A stretch of 64,000 nucleotides of DNA, from NCBI GenBank assembly GCA_030295365.1, contig AP027062.1:640001-704000 (forward strand), in the 5' to 3' direction. The first letter of the stretch is position 1, and every line of letters starts with the position of its first letter. The notes under the pieces were generated by a model. That model saw only the letters and a list, made by a program, of their open reading frames with translations. It made no database searches and was not told where the DNA came from. This stretch comes from Candidatus Rickettsia kotlanii. Lineage in GTDB: Bacteria; Pseudomonadota; Alphaproteobacteria; Rickettsiales; Rickettsiaceae. The translations under genes were made by a program, and so were the position numbers. This document shows positions 34,549 through 43,699 of this stretch, one piece after another.

Positions 34549-35568
34549 ATGTTAAATTTTGCACCTTATATAGATTTACCGCTTGTTTGGGGGGGGCTTA
34601 TAGCTACCGCTATTTGTTTATATGTTTTATTAGACGGTTTTGATTTAGGAGTAGGAATCTTATTTCCGTTTGCACCTACCGATAATTGCCGTCATAAAAT
34701 GATCAATTCTATTGCTCCTTTTTGGGATGGTAATGAAACTTGGTTAGTACTTGGTGGCGGTGGTTTATTTGCGGCTTTCCCGTTGGCATATTCGCTATTA
34801 ATGCCGGCTTTATATATTCCTATTATATTGATGTTACTCGGTCTAATACTTCGTGGTGTAGCTTTTGAATTCCGTTTTAAGGCTCATATAGGTCATCGTT
34901 ATATTTGGGACTACGCTTTTCATTTCGGTTCTATGCTTGCTGTTTTTTGTCAAGGTTTAATACTTGGTACGTTTGTCCAAGGAATAGAGGTAGAAGGACG
35001 AGAATTTGCAGGAGAGAGCTTTGATTTTCTTACTCCCTTTTCCGTTATGACGGGGATAGCATTAATATTCGGTTATGCCCTCTTGGGTGCTACTTGGCTT
35101 ATTCTAAAAACAGAAAAGACAACACAAGATTGGGCTTATAAATCTGCTTTATATGTTTTATTTTACGTTGCACTTTTTATGGGGCTTGTAAGCTTATGGG
35201 TTCCTTTCTTAAATAACCACATAAATCATCGTTGGTTTAGTGTACCTAATATTTACTATTTATCTATTGTACCTATTGTAACTGCTTTAATATTTATCAA
35301 GTTAATTAAAGCCGTGAAGCAGAAAAAAGAAGTAAAGCCGTTTATTTATACGATCTTGTTATTTTTATTAGGATATTTAGGGCTTGTGATAAGCATATGG
35401 CCATATATCGTTCCTTATAAAGTTACGCTTGAAACTGCAGCAGCAGCACCGGAGTCACAGTCTTTACTGTTGATAGGGGCGGGGATATTCCTACCTGTCA
35501 TACTTGGCTACACATTCTATTGTTATTATATATTCCGTGGCAAATCATCTCATTATCCGATATATTAA
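34549..35568 (+). CDS. cydB: cytochrome bd quinol oxidase subunit II
   Basis: The product has 339 residues and about eight membrane helices. LDGFDLGVGILFPFA and FWDGNETWLVLGGGGLFAAFP near the start are diagnostic, and ISIWPYIVP with AAAAPESQ near the end fits. It is the structural partner of CydA in the inner membrane. Its 3' end overlaps the small third ORF. Confidence 0.96.
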   Translation: MLNFAPYIDLPLVWGGLIATAICLYVLLDGFDLGVGILFPFAPTDNCRHKMINSIAPFWDGNETWLVLGGGGLFAAFPLAYSLLMPALYIPIILMLLGLILRGVAFEFRFKAHIGHRYIWDYAFHFGSMLAVFCQGLILGTFVQGIEVEGREFAGESFDFLTPFSVMTGIALIFGYALLGATWLILKTEKTTQDWAYKSALYVLFYVALFMGLVSLWVPFLNNHINHRWFSVPNIYYLSIVPIVTALIFIKLIKAVKQKKEVKPFIYTILLFLLGYLGLVISIWPYIVPYKVTLETAAAAPESQSLLLIGAGIFLPVILGYTFYCYYIFRGKSSHYPIY

Positions 35569-35701
35569 AAAATTTAAAAAAATAACCTCTTGTCTTAAAG
35601 GGTGGCAATGGTTTATTATCCTATGGCTTGGCGGATTATTATCCACATTACTTTTAACTTATGTAGTTAAGCTAGTGTTTAGGGTGATAGTAGGAATATA
35701 A
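35537..35701 (+). CDS. small membrane protein after cydB, DUF2474-like
   Basis: The frame is open from an ATG at 35504, within cydB, to 35701. The convincing part is KGWQWFIILWLGGLLSTLLL, a single helix with the W-x-W...LW pattern of DUF2474-type proteins that follow cydB and resemble CydX, the small bd oxidase subunit. Possible starts are ATG 35504 or GTG 35537. I give the GTG because it reduces overlap with cydB, but neither has a clear ribosome site. A role in bd oxidase assembly is inferred from position. Confidence 0.55.
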   Translation: MANHLIIRYIKKFKKITSCLKGWQWFIILWLGGLLSTLLLTYVVKLVFRVIVGI

Positions 35702-35703
35702 TC

Positions 35704-35732
35704 TTGACAAAACGTACTGTTTATAGTACGTT
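35704..35732 (+). promoter_or_regulatory. toxin-antitoxin promoter with palindromic operator
   Basis: TTGACA (35704-35709), a 17-base spacer and TACGTT (35727-35732) form a promoter. The perfect palindrome AACGTACT-GTTTAT-AGTACGTT (35711-35732) covers its spacer and -10. This is the classic place for antitoxin autorepression. Confidence 0.65.
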
Positions 35733-35769
35733 ATTAATATTAAGTCTCACTAACTATAAGGAAAAAATA

Positions 35770-36012
35770 ATGGAAATATATAATACAAGCGAAGCAAGAA
35801 GTAAGCTTTATAAACTTATAGATTATGTTTCTGATGTACACAAACCTGTTTATGTTAAAGGTAAAAGAAATAATGTAGTTATAATTTCAGAAGAAGATTA
35901 TCGTAATATGGAAGAAACTTTATATTTATTATCTATTCCAAATATGCATAAGTCTATAATTGAAGGACGAGCAGAGTCTATAGCAAAGTGTAGCGATAAA
36001 TTAAATTGGTAA
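35770..36012 (+). CDS. Phd/YefM-family antitoxin
   Basis: The product has 80 residues from the ATG at 35770, which has AAGGA 7 bases upstream; a frame open from 35704 is not needed. MEIYNTSEARSKLYKLIDYV and KPVYVKGKRNNVVIISEEDY match the Phd/YefM N-terminal DNA-binding fold. MEETLYLLSIPNMHKSIIEG is the toxin-binding C-terminal helix region. It is expected to neutralise YoeB and repress the operon through the palindrome upstream. It ends 10 bases before the toxin. Confidence 0.9.
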   Translation: MEIYNTSEARSKLYKLIDYVSDVHKPVYVKGKRNNVVIISEEDYRNMEETLYLLSIPNMHKSIIEGRAESIAKCSDKLNW

Positions 36013-36022
36013 TTTTTTATAA

Positions 36023-36283
36023 ATGTATATAATTCGTTACACTACACAAGCACAAAAAGATGCTAAGAAAATAGTGCAAGCCGGTTTAAAGAATAAAGTA
36101 GAAGTTTTATTAAACATAGTTAGTACTGATCCTTGGAAAATTTATCCCCCATATGAAAAGTTCGTTGGTGACTTTAGTGGTTGCTATTCAAGAAGAATTA
36201 ATATTCAACATAGGTTGGTTTATGAAGTTTATAAACAAGAAAAAGTTGTAAAAATTCTTAGAATGTATACACATTATGAATAA
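36023..36283 (+). CDS. yoeB: YoeB-family mRNA interferase toxin
   Basis: The product has 86 residues, RelE fold. Glu45 in PPYEKFVGD, Arg64 in INIQHRLVYEVY and His84 in MYTHYE match the catalytic Glu46, Arg65 and His83 of E. coli YoeB, so the ribosome-dependent RNase site looks complete. The last bases overlap the start of the downstream glycosyltransferase by 8. The pair appears intact, in a genome where another toxin-antitoxin pair (43.2-43.5 kb) is dead. Confidence 0.92.
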   Translation: MYIIRYTTQAQKDAKKIVQAGLKNKVEVLLNIVSTDPWKIYPPYEKFVGDFSGCYSRRINIQHRLVYEVYKQEKVVKILRMYTHYE

Positions 36284-37124
36284 ATCATTAACTGAAAAAA
36301 TCTCAGCATTTATTATTACCAAAAATGAATCCACAAGGGTAGCACGAGCTATAAATAGCGTAAAAAATATTACTGATGAGGTGATAGTAGTCGATAGCGA
36401 AAGTACTGATGATACGGTAGCAATAGCTGAAAAATTAGGAGCAAAGGTAGTAATAAAACCGTGGCTTGGTTATGTAGGACAGAAATCTTTTGCCGAAAGC
36501 CTTTGCGTAAATGATTGGGTTCTTAATATTGATGCCGATGAGGAGTTGTCTAAAGAGTTACAAGACGAAATAGAGTATATTTTCGCCTCTCATAATCAAC
36601 ATCATTATTTAGCTTATCAAATAAAACTGTTAATAATGCATCGTAATGACCAAAAGCCACGAATGTTTGCTCCATTTAATAAATGTATTCGGTTGTATAA
36701 TAAAAAATTTGCAAGCTTTGCAAATACCGTAAATGGTACTACTCATGATTCGGTAATATTTAATAAAGATGTTGATTTTGCAGGTAAAATTTATCTATTA
36801 AATGAAGCTGCTTATCATTATTCGGGTACTTCAATTGAGCAGTTGGTCACTAAAGCAAATTTTTATTCTAGCGAGCAAGCAAAAGATTTAGTTAAGCAAG
36901 GAAAAAAGCTTTCAAATTTTCGTTTAACAACTGAAATGATATGGTGGTTTTTTAAAGCGTTCTTTATCAGACGCTATTTTGTATTTGGTTTTGACGGTTT
37001 TGTAGATTCAATAATTTTTGCTTTTGCAAGATTTCTAAGGCTTACGAAGTTAAGAGAGTCATCGCTTAAATCAAAAAACGTCATTGCGAGTGACTATAAA
37101 GAGCGTGGCAATCTCATGAAGTAA
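36276..37124 (+). CDS. family 2 glycosyltransferase, WaaE/KdtX-like
   Basis: The product has 282 residues. ISAFIITKNESTRVARAINS opens the GT-A fold, VIVVDSESTDDT is the nucleotide-sugar segment and LNIDADEELS carries the metal-binding D-x-D-like motif. The length and WWFFKAFFIRRYFVFGFDGF end fit WaaE/KdtX lipooligosaccharide core glucosyltransferases. The last 15 or so residues (after SLKSK) are read from a family A palindromic repeat, so the original stop was probably lost. It overlaps yoeB by 8 bases, which may couple its translation to the toxin. Confidence 0.85.
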   Translation: MNKSLTEKISAFIITKNESTRVARAINSVKNITDEVIVVDSESTDDTVAIAEKLGAKVVIKPWLGYVGQKSFAESLCVNDWVLNIDADEELSKELQDEIEYIFASHNQHHYLAYQIKLLIMHRNDQKPRMFAPFNKCIRLYNKKFASFANTVNGTTHDSVIFNKDVDFAGKIYLLNEAAYHYSGTSIEQLVTKANFYSSEQAKDLVKQGKKLSNFRLTTEMIWWFFKAFFIRRYFVFGFDGFVDSIIFAFARFLRLTKLRESSLKSKNVIASDYKERGNLMK

Positions 37125-37180
37125 TATAAAATTCCTGAGATTGCCACGTCGATGCTATGCGTCTCCTCACAATGACGATT
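37079..37180. repeat. palindromic repeat, family A, overlapping a gene end
   Basis: GAGCGTGGCAATCTCATGAA and TTCCTGAGATTGCCACG form an almost perfect inner stem; CGTCATTGCGAG and CACAATGACG are the outer ends. The glycosyltransferase stop (37122-37124) lies in its loop side. Confidence 0.85.
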
Positions 37181-37200
37181 TAGAAAATAAAAGATAAATT

Positions 37201-38439
37201 ATGAAAGAAAATTTTAATGTTAGTAAATTAAAAAACGGTTTAACAATTTTAACATATAATATGCCTTATGTTAATTCGGTAGCAATCAATTTAATTGCTA
37301 AAGTTGGAGCACGTTATGAGAATGCAAAAGAGGACGGCATATCTCACTTTCTTGAGCATATGGCTTTTAAAGGTACAAAAACTAGAACGGCAAAACAGAT
37401 AGCGGAAGAGTTTGACTCTATAGGCGGGCATTTTAATGCCTATACCGGTCATGAGAATACGGTATATTATGCACGAGTCTTGTCTGAAAATTGTGATAAA
37501 GCACTTAATATACTTGCCGATATAATTCAAAATTCTATTTTTGCTGATGAGGAAATAGCTAAGGAATATCAGGTGATCATGCAGGAAATTGCTCATCATC
37601 AGGATAATCCAGATGACCTAGTATATGAAAAATTTTATAATAAAGTTTATAGAGAACAATCGTTGGGTAAGTCAATCTTGGGCACTGCTAAAACCCTTGC
37701 AACTTTTACGAAAGAACATTTTTTTAATTTTATAGATAAACATTATAATGCTGAAAATCTCTATTTATCAATTGCCGGTAATATTGATCATGATAAAATA
37801 GTAATTATAGCGGAACAGTTATTTTCTTCTTTGAAGCCAGGAGTAAAAAGTAGCTTTATTCCGGCAAAATATATAGGTGGACACGGCTTTATTAATAAGG
37901 AGTTAGAGCAAACTAGTTTATTGCTAGGGTTTGAAGGTATATCATATATTAATTTAGAAAAGCTTTACCAAGCCCATGTACTTTCTATAATATTCGGTGG
38001 CGGTATGTCATCGCGTTTATTTCAAAGTATTCGTGAGACATTAGGTTTAGCATATGCAGTAGGTAGTTATAATAGTGCTTATTTTGATAGTGGAGTGTTT
38101 ACAATTTATGCATCCACTGCACATGATAAATTAGAGTTATTATATAGAGAGATTAAAAACGAAATAATAAAAATGACTGAACAAGTAAGTACAGAAGAGA
38201 TTCTTAGAGCTAAAATACAACTGCGTAGTAATTTACAAATGGCTCAAGAAAAAAATACCTATAAGTCAGAAGAAATAGGTAAAAATTATTCTGTTTTCGA
38301 TAAATATATTTCTCCTGAAGAGATTATGGAAATTATCATGAGCATAAAAGCTGATGATATTATTAATACGGCAAATAAAATATTTAGTGGTACTACTACG
38401 TCGGCCATTATCGGTCCGAATGATCTTCAGGGATTTTAA
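37201..38439 (+). CDS. mpp: M16 zinc peptidase (MPP-beta-like)
   Basis: The product has 412 residues. The inverted zinc motif HFLEH is at 49-53 (His49, Glu52, His53), with Glu129 in VIMQEI as the third ligand. The C-terminal M16 domain has [20 protein letters not shown]. Such proteins are the bacterial relatives of the mitochondrial processing peptidase beta subunit, cleaving extended peptides. It is transcribed after a family A repeat and followed by another. Its natural substrate is not known from sequence. Confidence 0.93.
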   Translation: MKENFNVSKLKNGLTILTYNMPYVNSVAINLIAKVGARYENAKEDGISHFLEHMAFKGTKTRTAKQIAEEFDSIGGHFNAYTGHENTVYYARVLSENCDKALNILADIIQNSIFADEEIAKEYQVIMQEIAHHQDNPDDLVYEKFYNKVYREQSLGKSILGTAKTLATFTKEHFFNFIDKHYNAENLYLSIAGNIDHDKIVIIAEQLFSSLKPGVKSSFIPAKYIGGHGFINKELEQTSLLLGFEGISYINLEKLYQAHVLSIIFGGGMSSRLFQSIRETLGLAYAVGSYNSAYFDSGVFTIYASTAHDKLELLYREIKNEIIKMTEQVSTEEILRAKIQLRSNLQMAQEKNTYKSEEIGKNYSVFDKYISPEEIMEIIMSIKADDIINTANKIFSGTTTSAIIGPNDLQGF

Positions 38440-38450
38440 TGATATGCTTG

Positions 38451-38564
38451 TGTGGATACCAGAGTCGTTATTGCGAGCAGCCGTAGGCTACGTGGCAATC
38501 TCATGAAATAATAACTCCTGAGGTTGCTTCGTCAATTACTGTGTAATTTTCTTGCAATGATGAG
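38451..38564. repeat. palindromic repeat, family A
   Basis: It starts TGTGGATACCAGAGTCGTTA and ends CTTGCAATGATGAGG, with an inner AATCTCATGAAATAATAACT stem side. It lies between the M16 peptidase and purC. Confidence 0.8.
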
Positions 38565-38588
38565 GAAAATGAATTTTGAGACAAATAA

Positions 38589-39299
38589 ATGAAAAAAAAA
38601 TTATATGAAGGTTCAAGTAAAATTTTATATTCTGCCGAAGAAGATTTTTTACTTATAATGGCTTTTTCCGATAAGGCTATTTTAGAAACAGGTGAGACTG
38701 TTGATATATCAGGTAAAGGAGTACTTAATAATAATATTTCTTCCTTTCTAATGGATAAACTAGAAATGATCGGCATTGAAAATCATTTTATCGAAAAAAT
38801 AAATATGAGGGAGCAATTAATTCAATATGTTGAGGTTTTCCCGATACAAGTAATAATATCATCAATAGCGTGCAGTAGATTTGTAAAAGAATTCGGAATG
38901 GATGAAGGGTATGTATTTGATAAACCTATCATTGATTTTAAGGTCCGAAGTCGTGAATTTAAATATCCGATAGTTAATGAGTATCAAATATTAAATTTCG
39001 GCTGGTTAACTAGGGATGAAATTAAAGCGGTAAAAGAGCAGGCTTTGCGTATATATGATTTTCTAAGCGGCTTATTTATCGGTGTCGGGATTCGGCTTGT
39101 TGAGTGTAAATTAGAATTTGGGCGTGTGTTTAACGGTGAAGAATCTATCATTATGTTAACTGATGAAATTAGTCCGGATAATTGTAGATTATGGCATATT
39201 AACAGTAATGAAAAATTGGGGTTTGAATTACTCGAAAAAGAACCAAATAAGGTTTTTGAATCATATCAGCTAATAGCTGATCGTTTAAAAGAAAAATAA
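38589..39299 (+). CDS. purC: PurC-like SAICAR synthase, divergent active site
   Basis: The product has 236 residues, standard PurC length and fold order. The enzyme joins aspartate to CAIR in purine synthesis with ATP. Landmarks are present but altered: GSSK (8-11) where GKAK binds ATP, PIQVIISSIACS (85-96) where P-x-E-x-x-V-R-N-x-x-A-G-S is expected, VECKLEFG (171-178) where D precedes K, and RLWH (200-203) instead of RLWD. No other purine biosynthesis gene is in the window, and Rickettsia are known to import purine nucleotides. A changed or lost activity is therefore possible. The reading frame is fully intact. Confidence 0.88.
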   Translation: MKKKLYEGSSKILYSAEEDFLLIMAFSDKAILETGETVDISGKGVLNNNISSFLMDKLEMIGIENHFIEKINMREQLIQYVEVFPIQVIISSIACSRFVKEFGMDEGYVFDKPIIDFKVRSREFKYPIVNEYQILNFGWLTRDEIKAVKEQALRIYDFLSGLFIGVGIRLVECKLEFGRVFNGEESIIMLTDEISPDNCRLWHINSNEKLGFELLEKEPNKVFESYQLIADRLKEK

Positions 39300-39365
39300 A
39301 TATACTTTTTAAGCGATATATGCTATTCTCGACTGTTTAGGGTTTTATTACAAAGTTTGGTTTTT

Positions 39366-39470
39366 CGTCATTGCAAGGAAAATTACAAGGTAATTGACGA
39401 AGCAATCTCAGGATATTTGACGAGATTGCTATGCAGCCTACGGCTGCTCGCAATGACGATTAGGTGTCTA
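39366..39470. repeat. palindromic repeat, family A
   Basis: CGTCATTGCAAGGAAAATTAC at the left and GGCTGCTCGCAATGACGATT at the right are the inverted ends. It fills the gap between purC and the next gene. Confidence 0.8.
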
Positions 39471-39518
39471 CGCAGGAACAACATTTCTGATTTTTAATAA
39501 TTTTTTACAGTAAACAAG

Positions 39519-41105
39519 GTGAAAATACGATTTATTATAATAAGCTTTATAGCTCTAATCCTAGTAGGGTGGGGATATGCTGCCTATAAATTTGAACATC
39601 AAAGTAAAGAAAATATTATCTCTATTCTTGATAAATATGGAGAATATATAACTTATGATGCAGTAAAAGTTAATAAATATGGATTTAGTGTTACTTTAAA
39701 TAAAGTAATGTTAAAACCTATAGATTTTTATTTTGATGAAATAGTTATTAGACATGTACCGTTTTTGAATATTACAAAAATTGATTCTTACGGAAATAAT
39801 GTAAAAATTACTACCGCTCAAGATGAAAAAAATATTTTTTACTCACCTGATCATCATATAACAATTTGGTTTAGAAAATCTTTGTTTAATAGAGAGCCTG
39901 ATTATTGGAAATTAAGCTTGAGTGACAATAAATCAACTCTTTATAGTTCTCGAGATGCAGAAAAATTAGCAGAGAGTGATATTAGTAATTCTGTAATTAC
40001 TAATACTAAGACATCAGGTAACCTGAATTTGTTAATTTTAGATGGAAAAAATACTGTTTCTTTTATTTCTGAGAATTACAGAAGAAATTTATATGATAAA
40101 ATTTTTGAATTTTTGAGAGATCAAATAGTTAATGACTTTGATACTGCTTTCTTTGAGTATGGTTTGACAAAGTTAGATATATTGAATTTACCTATTTCTT
40201 ACAATTCCAAATTAAAACTAAAATATAGTGATGAGTTAGTAGCTCTTGGGAAATTATTAATTCAAAGTTTTGCTCTAGATCAAAAGCAAGATGAGAATAT
40301 GCATGCTGTTATTTTTATGCAGATGTTAGGAGAATTAGTAAAAGGTAAGCCGTTTTTATTTGCTTGTGATATTGAAAGAAAAGGAAAAGTAGAAAGTAAT
40401 TTATATAAATTAAATATAGAAAAAGATAAAATTTTTGATTTTGCTTTAAATATTAAATCTACTATAGAACCTTCTGAAACATACCAAAAAACGGTAGCTG
40501 AAGCTTTAGGAAGTTACTTTAGTAATGGTTTAAATAAAAGAGCTGAGTTAGATAAAATTTTTAAACTAACTAGCCCTATTACTCAAGAAGATGGGGAAAG
40601 AGTAATGGGTGTTTTTGCAAAAATAAATAATTCCGAATTTAATTTGAAAGGTGAGTTTGATCCTGAAGCAAAAAAATTATCTGGTAAAACTAATCTTGTA
40701 ATAGATGATTTTAATTTTGCTATTGATATTGATATGCCTAATATAGATAATCCTCTGAATCTAGAAAGCGTAATAAAATTATCGGATCCGAGTGCGGTGA
40801 TAAATAATTTTGTGCATTATACTAATAATGCTATTGTACCGGTGCTTAATAAAATAGAAGATTCTAAGGAATTGGCTTTAAATCTAGGAAAACAATCTTC
40901 AGTAATAAAGCAATACGGCTTTAGGGCAATAGAAGTTTTTAGTAAAAATTCTGAATTAAAAGATGGTGAATCTTTAGTAGTTGATGTAAAAAGTCAAGAC
41001 GCCAGACTAACCTTTAACGATAAAGCTATTGATCAGATCCTTAGTGATGCAAGAGTATTAGAATTTATGAATGCTATGGCTATGATAGATCAAGAAAGAG
41101 AGTAA
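39519..41105 (+). CDS. large membrane-anchored protein, unknown
   Basis: The product has 528 residues from a GTG start. One membrane helix (about 4-22) anchors a long periplasmic region rich in beta strands and charged residues. After the anchor, YITYDAVKVNKYGFSVTLNK resembles the [15 protein letters not shown] segment of the DUF2125-like protein at 6.0-7.1 kb, so the two may be distant paralogues. No enzyme motif is seen. Members of such AsmA-like or DUF2125-like groups sit in the envelope. It lies between purC and thrS, with a hairpin after its stop. Confidence 0.7.
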   Translation: MKIRFIIISFIALILVGWGYAAYKFEHQSKENIISILDKYGEYITYDAVKVNKYGFSVTLNKVMLKPIDFYFDEIVIRHVPFLNITKIDSYGNNVKITTAQDEKNIFYSPDHHITIWFRKSLFNREPDYWKLSLSDNKSTLYSSRDAEKLAESDISNSVITNTKTSGNLNLLILDGKNTVSFISENYRRNLYDKIFEFLRDQIVNDFDTAFFEYGLTKLDILNLPISYNSKLKLKYSDELVALGKLLIQSFALDQKQDENMHAVIFMQMLGELVKGKPFLFACDIERKGKVESNLYKLNIEKDKIFDFALNIKSTIEPSETYQKTVAEALGSYFSNGLNKRAELDKIFKLTSPITQEDGERVMGVFAKINNSEFNLKGEFDPEAKKLSGKTNLVIDDFNFAIDIDMPNIDNPLNLESVIKLSDPSAVINNFVHYTNNAIVPVLNKIEDSKELALNLGKQSSVIKQYGFRAIEVFSKNSELKDGESLVVDVKSQDARLTFNDKAIDQILSDARVLEFMNAMAMIDQERE

Positions 41106-41111
41106 TCTAAG

Positions 41112-41139
41112 TGTCATTCCTGCAAAAGCAGGAATGACA
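41112..41139. terminator. perfect 12-bp hairpin after a gene end
   Basis: TGTCATTCCTGC, AAAA loop, GCAGGAATGACA. It is a minimal family B palindrome 6 bases after the stop of the 528-residue protein and may serve as a transcription end, though no U-run follows. Confidence 0.5.
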
Positions 41140-41200
41140 TAAGAGCTACGAGATAAGCTCTACAAGTAAAACATTTGAAGAAAAAATAAGTTATAAAAGA

Positions 41201-43108
41201 ATGATTAACATTGCCTTTCCCGATGGGAGTATAAAACAATTTGCAAAAAATATTACCGCCTATGAAGTAGCAAATGCAATTTCAATGTCACTTGCTAAAG
41301 CAGCAATGGTTGCTGAAATAAACGGTGAGCTTCAAGACTTAAGTATCGTAATTGAAAATGATTGCAAGCTTCGTATTTTAACTGTGAAAGATCCTGAATG
41401 TCTTGAGATAATAAGGCATGATGCGGCACATTTAACAGCAGAAGCAGTAAAAGAACTATTCCCTGAAACTCAGGTAACGGTTGGTCCTGCAATTGAAAAC
41501 GGTTATTATTACGATTTTGCTCGTGATAAACCTTTTACCACTGATGATTTAGCCGTTATAGAAGCTAAAATGCAAGAACTTTCACAAAAGAACGAGAAAA
41601 TAACAAGAGAGCTATGGGATAGGGATAAAGCCGTAGAGTTTTTTAAATCGATAGGAGAGCATTATAAAGCCGAAATTATTGCTTCAATTCCGGCAGGTGA
41701 GCCAATTACTTTATACAGGCAAGGTAATTTTATTGATCTCTGCCGAGGTCCGCATGCTCCTTCTACAGGGATTGTTAAGCATTTTAAGTTGATGAAAGTT
41801 GCAGGAGCGTATTGGCGAGGTGATAGTCGTAATGAGATGTTACAGCGTATATACGGCACTGCTTGGGCTACGAAGGCGCAGCTAGATAGTTACCTCTTGA
41901 TGCTTGAAGAAGCCGAAAAGCGTGATCATAGAAAGCTTGGGCGTGAGCTTGATTTATTCCACTTCCAAGAAGAAGCTCAAGGAATGGTATTTTGGCATGA
42001 TAAAGGCTGGAGTATATATAATACCATTGAGCAGTATATTAAGAAAAAGATTCGTAAAAACGGTTATACCGAAGTTAAGACTCCTGTTTTGGTCGATAAA
42101 CGCCTTTGGGAGGCTTCAGGACATTGGGAAAAGTTTCGTGATGATATGTTTACATTCAAAATAGACGACAAGACATTAGCTTTGAAGCCGATGAACTGCC
42201 CTTGCCACGTGCAGATTTTCAAACAAGGTGTCAAGAGTTATCGTGATTTACCTCTTCGTATGTCAGAGTTTGGTTTGTGTCATCGTAATGAGGCGTCCGG
42301 TGCGTTGCACGGTTTAATGAGGGTGCGGAGTTTAGTGCAAGACGATGCACATATATTTTGTGCTGCAGAACAAATTACCGATGAAACGGTTAGTTTTTGT
42401 AAATTACTGACTGAAGTTTATAAGGATTTCGGCTTTACTGATATAAAGGTAAAATTCTCTGATCGTCCTGAAATTAGAGCAGGGAGCGATGAAGTTTGGG
42501 ATAAGGCTGAGAATGCTTTAAAAAAAGCAGTAGAAAAAGCAGGGTTTACTTATGCACTAAACCCGGGTGAGGGGGCATTTTACGGTCCGAAGCTTGAGTT
42601 TGTATTAACCGATGCGATAGGGCGGCAATGGCAATGTGGTACGCTTCAGATGGATTTTGTTTTGCCGGAGCGGTTAGACGCTAGCTATGTTGCAGCAAGC
42701 GGAGAGAAAAAAAGACCTGTAATGCTACATAGAGCGATTCTTGGCTCACTTGAGCGTTTTATTGGTATATTGATTGAAGAATATGCAGGTAGGTTTCCGC
42801 TTTGGCTTGCACCAGTACAGGTTGCTATTGCAACTATTACCAGTGATTTGAACGATTACGCTTTGGAAGTGCAGAAAATTTTAATTGATAACGGGGTGAG
42901 AACAGATTTTAATATCTCACCTGATAAAATTAACTATAAGATTCGTGAGTTTTTTAATCAAAAAATACCGATGATTGTAGTAATCGGTAAACAAGAGCAA
43001 GAAAATAAACAAGTAGCGATTAGAAGGCTTGGAACTACTGACCAAGAAGTATTATCGGTTGAGCAGTTAATAGCTATGGTTAAAGAAGAGAATGAGAAAT
43101 ATTTGTAG
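41201..43108 (+). CDS. thrS: threonyl-tRNA synthetase
   Basis: The product has 635 residues with the full bacterial layout: N-terminal TGS domain ([14 protein letters not shown]), editing domain with [11 protein letters not shown], class II core with [13 protein letters not shown] (zinc Cys), [13 protein letters not shown], and the C-terminal anticodon domain. It charges tRNA-Thr and clears Ser-tRNA-Thr. No T-box-like leader or attenuator was recognised upstream. Confidence 0.97.
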   Translation: MINIAFPDGSIKQFAKNITAYEVANAISMSLAKAAMVAEINGELQDLSIVIENDCKLRILTVKDPECLEIIRHDAAHLTAEAVKELFPETQVTVGPAIENGYYYDFARDKPFTTDDLAVIEAKMQELSQKNEKITRELWDRDKAVEFFKSIGEHYKAEIIASIPAGEPITLYRQGNFIDLCRGPHAPSTGIVKHFKLMKVAGAYWRGDSRNEMLQRIYGTAWATKAQLDSYLLMLEEAEKRDHRKLGRELDLFHFQEEAQGMVFWHDKGWSIYNTIEQYIKKKIRKNGYTEVKTPVLVDKRLWEASGHWEKFRDDMFTFKIDDKTLALKPMNCPCHVQIFKQGVKSYRDLPLRMSEFGLCHRNEASGALHGLMRVRSLVQDDAHIFCAAEQITDETVSFCKLLTEVYKDFGFTDIKVKFSDRPEIRAGSDEVWDKAENALKKAVEKAGFTYALNPGEGAFYGPKLEFVLTDAIGRQWQCGTLQMDFVLPERLDASYVAASGEKKRPVMLHRAILGSLERFIGILIEEYAGRFPLWLAPVQVAIATITSDLNDYALEVQKILIDNGVRTDFNISPDKINYKIREFFNQKIPMIVVIGKQEQENKQVAIRRLGTTDQEVLSVEQLIAMVKEENEKYL

Positions 43109-43144
43109 ATTTTAAATCTAAAGGATGATATAAGATAATGATAC

Positions 43145-43164
43145 ATATCATAGGGATATGATAT
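43145..43164 (+). promoter_or_regulatory. palindrome before the vapBC remnant
   Basis: ATATCAT-AGGGAT-ATGATAT is a perfect inverted repeat 31 bases before the dead antitoxin start, with a second hairpin TTAGGAAAAAATCCTAA following. It is probably the old operator. Confidence 0.35.
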
Positions 43165-43194
43165 CCCAATTAGGAAAAAATCCTAAGGAGATTA

Positions 43195-43460
43195 TGTGAG
43201 AACTATTATGTAGCTGATTGGTAAATTAAAATTCTAGATAAACTATCCAAGAAAAAAATATCAAGAGATAAAATTATTGGGCAAGCTTTAACTAGTTACA
43301 TTGCTAGTAATGATTACAATAATAAAGTATTTGAAAACGCTTTTGGACTCTGGAAAGCTAAAAATCTAGATAGTTTAGAATATCACACTAAATTACGTAA
43401 TGAGTAGAACGAATGAAAGCTACCTTTGATACTAATATATTAATAGCTTATCTACAATAA
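43195..43460 (+). pseudogene. VapBC toxin-antitoxin remnant
   Basis: An ATG after AAGGAG is followed at once by a stop. Downstream, a frame from 43231 reads ILDKLSKKKISRDKIIGQAL and ends FENAFGLWKAKNLDSLEYHT plus KLRNE, a VapB-type antitoxin tail. Six bases later MKATFDTNILIAYLQ is the start of a PIN-domain VapC toxin (the first catalytic Asp is in FDTNILI) and is cut by a stop at 43458-43460 where repeat-like sequence begins. Both genes are dead. Confidence 0.7.
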
Positions 43461-43502
43461 TGTCATTCCGTTGATCGTGTATGGGTGATAACTTAAGGAT
43501 CG

Positions 43503-43639
43503 ATGTCATTCCCGCAAAGGCAGGAATTCAGGGTAAAGCAAGACAAATCGAGCTTTCCAAAAAAATCTTTTAGACCAAGATTTTTTTATAAATTTCAAAG
43601 CTTTAAGGTACTGGATTCCCGCTTCCGCGGGAATGACAT
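43503..43639. repeat. long palindromic repeat, family B
   Basis: ATGTCATTCCCGC at the left and GCGGGAATGACAT at the right are perfect inverted ends of a 137-base unit. The centre holds AAAAAAATCTT / AAGATTTTTTT. It lies between the vapBC remnant and the exporter pseudogene. Confidence 0.85.
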
Positions 43640-43699
43640 AAGAGTCATGCAACAAGGGCACGTGTAATAAGGCCGCTTTTATCTAAGAATAACATACAT

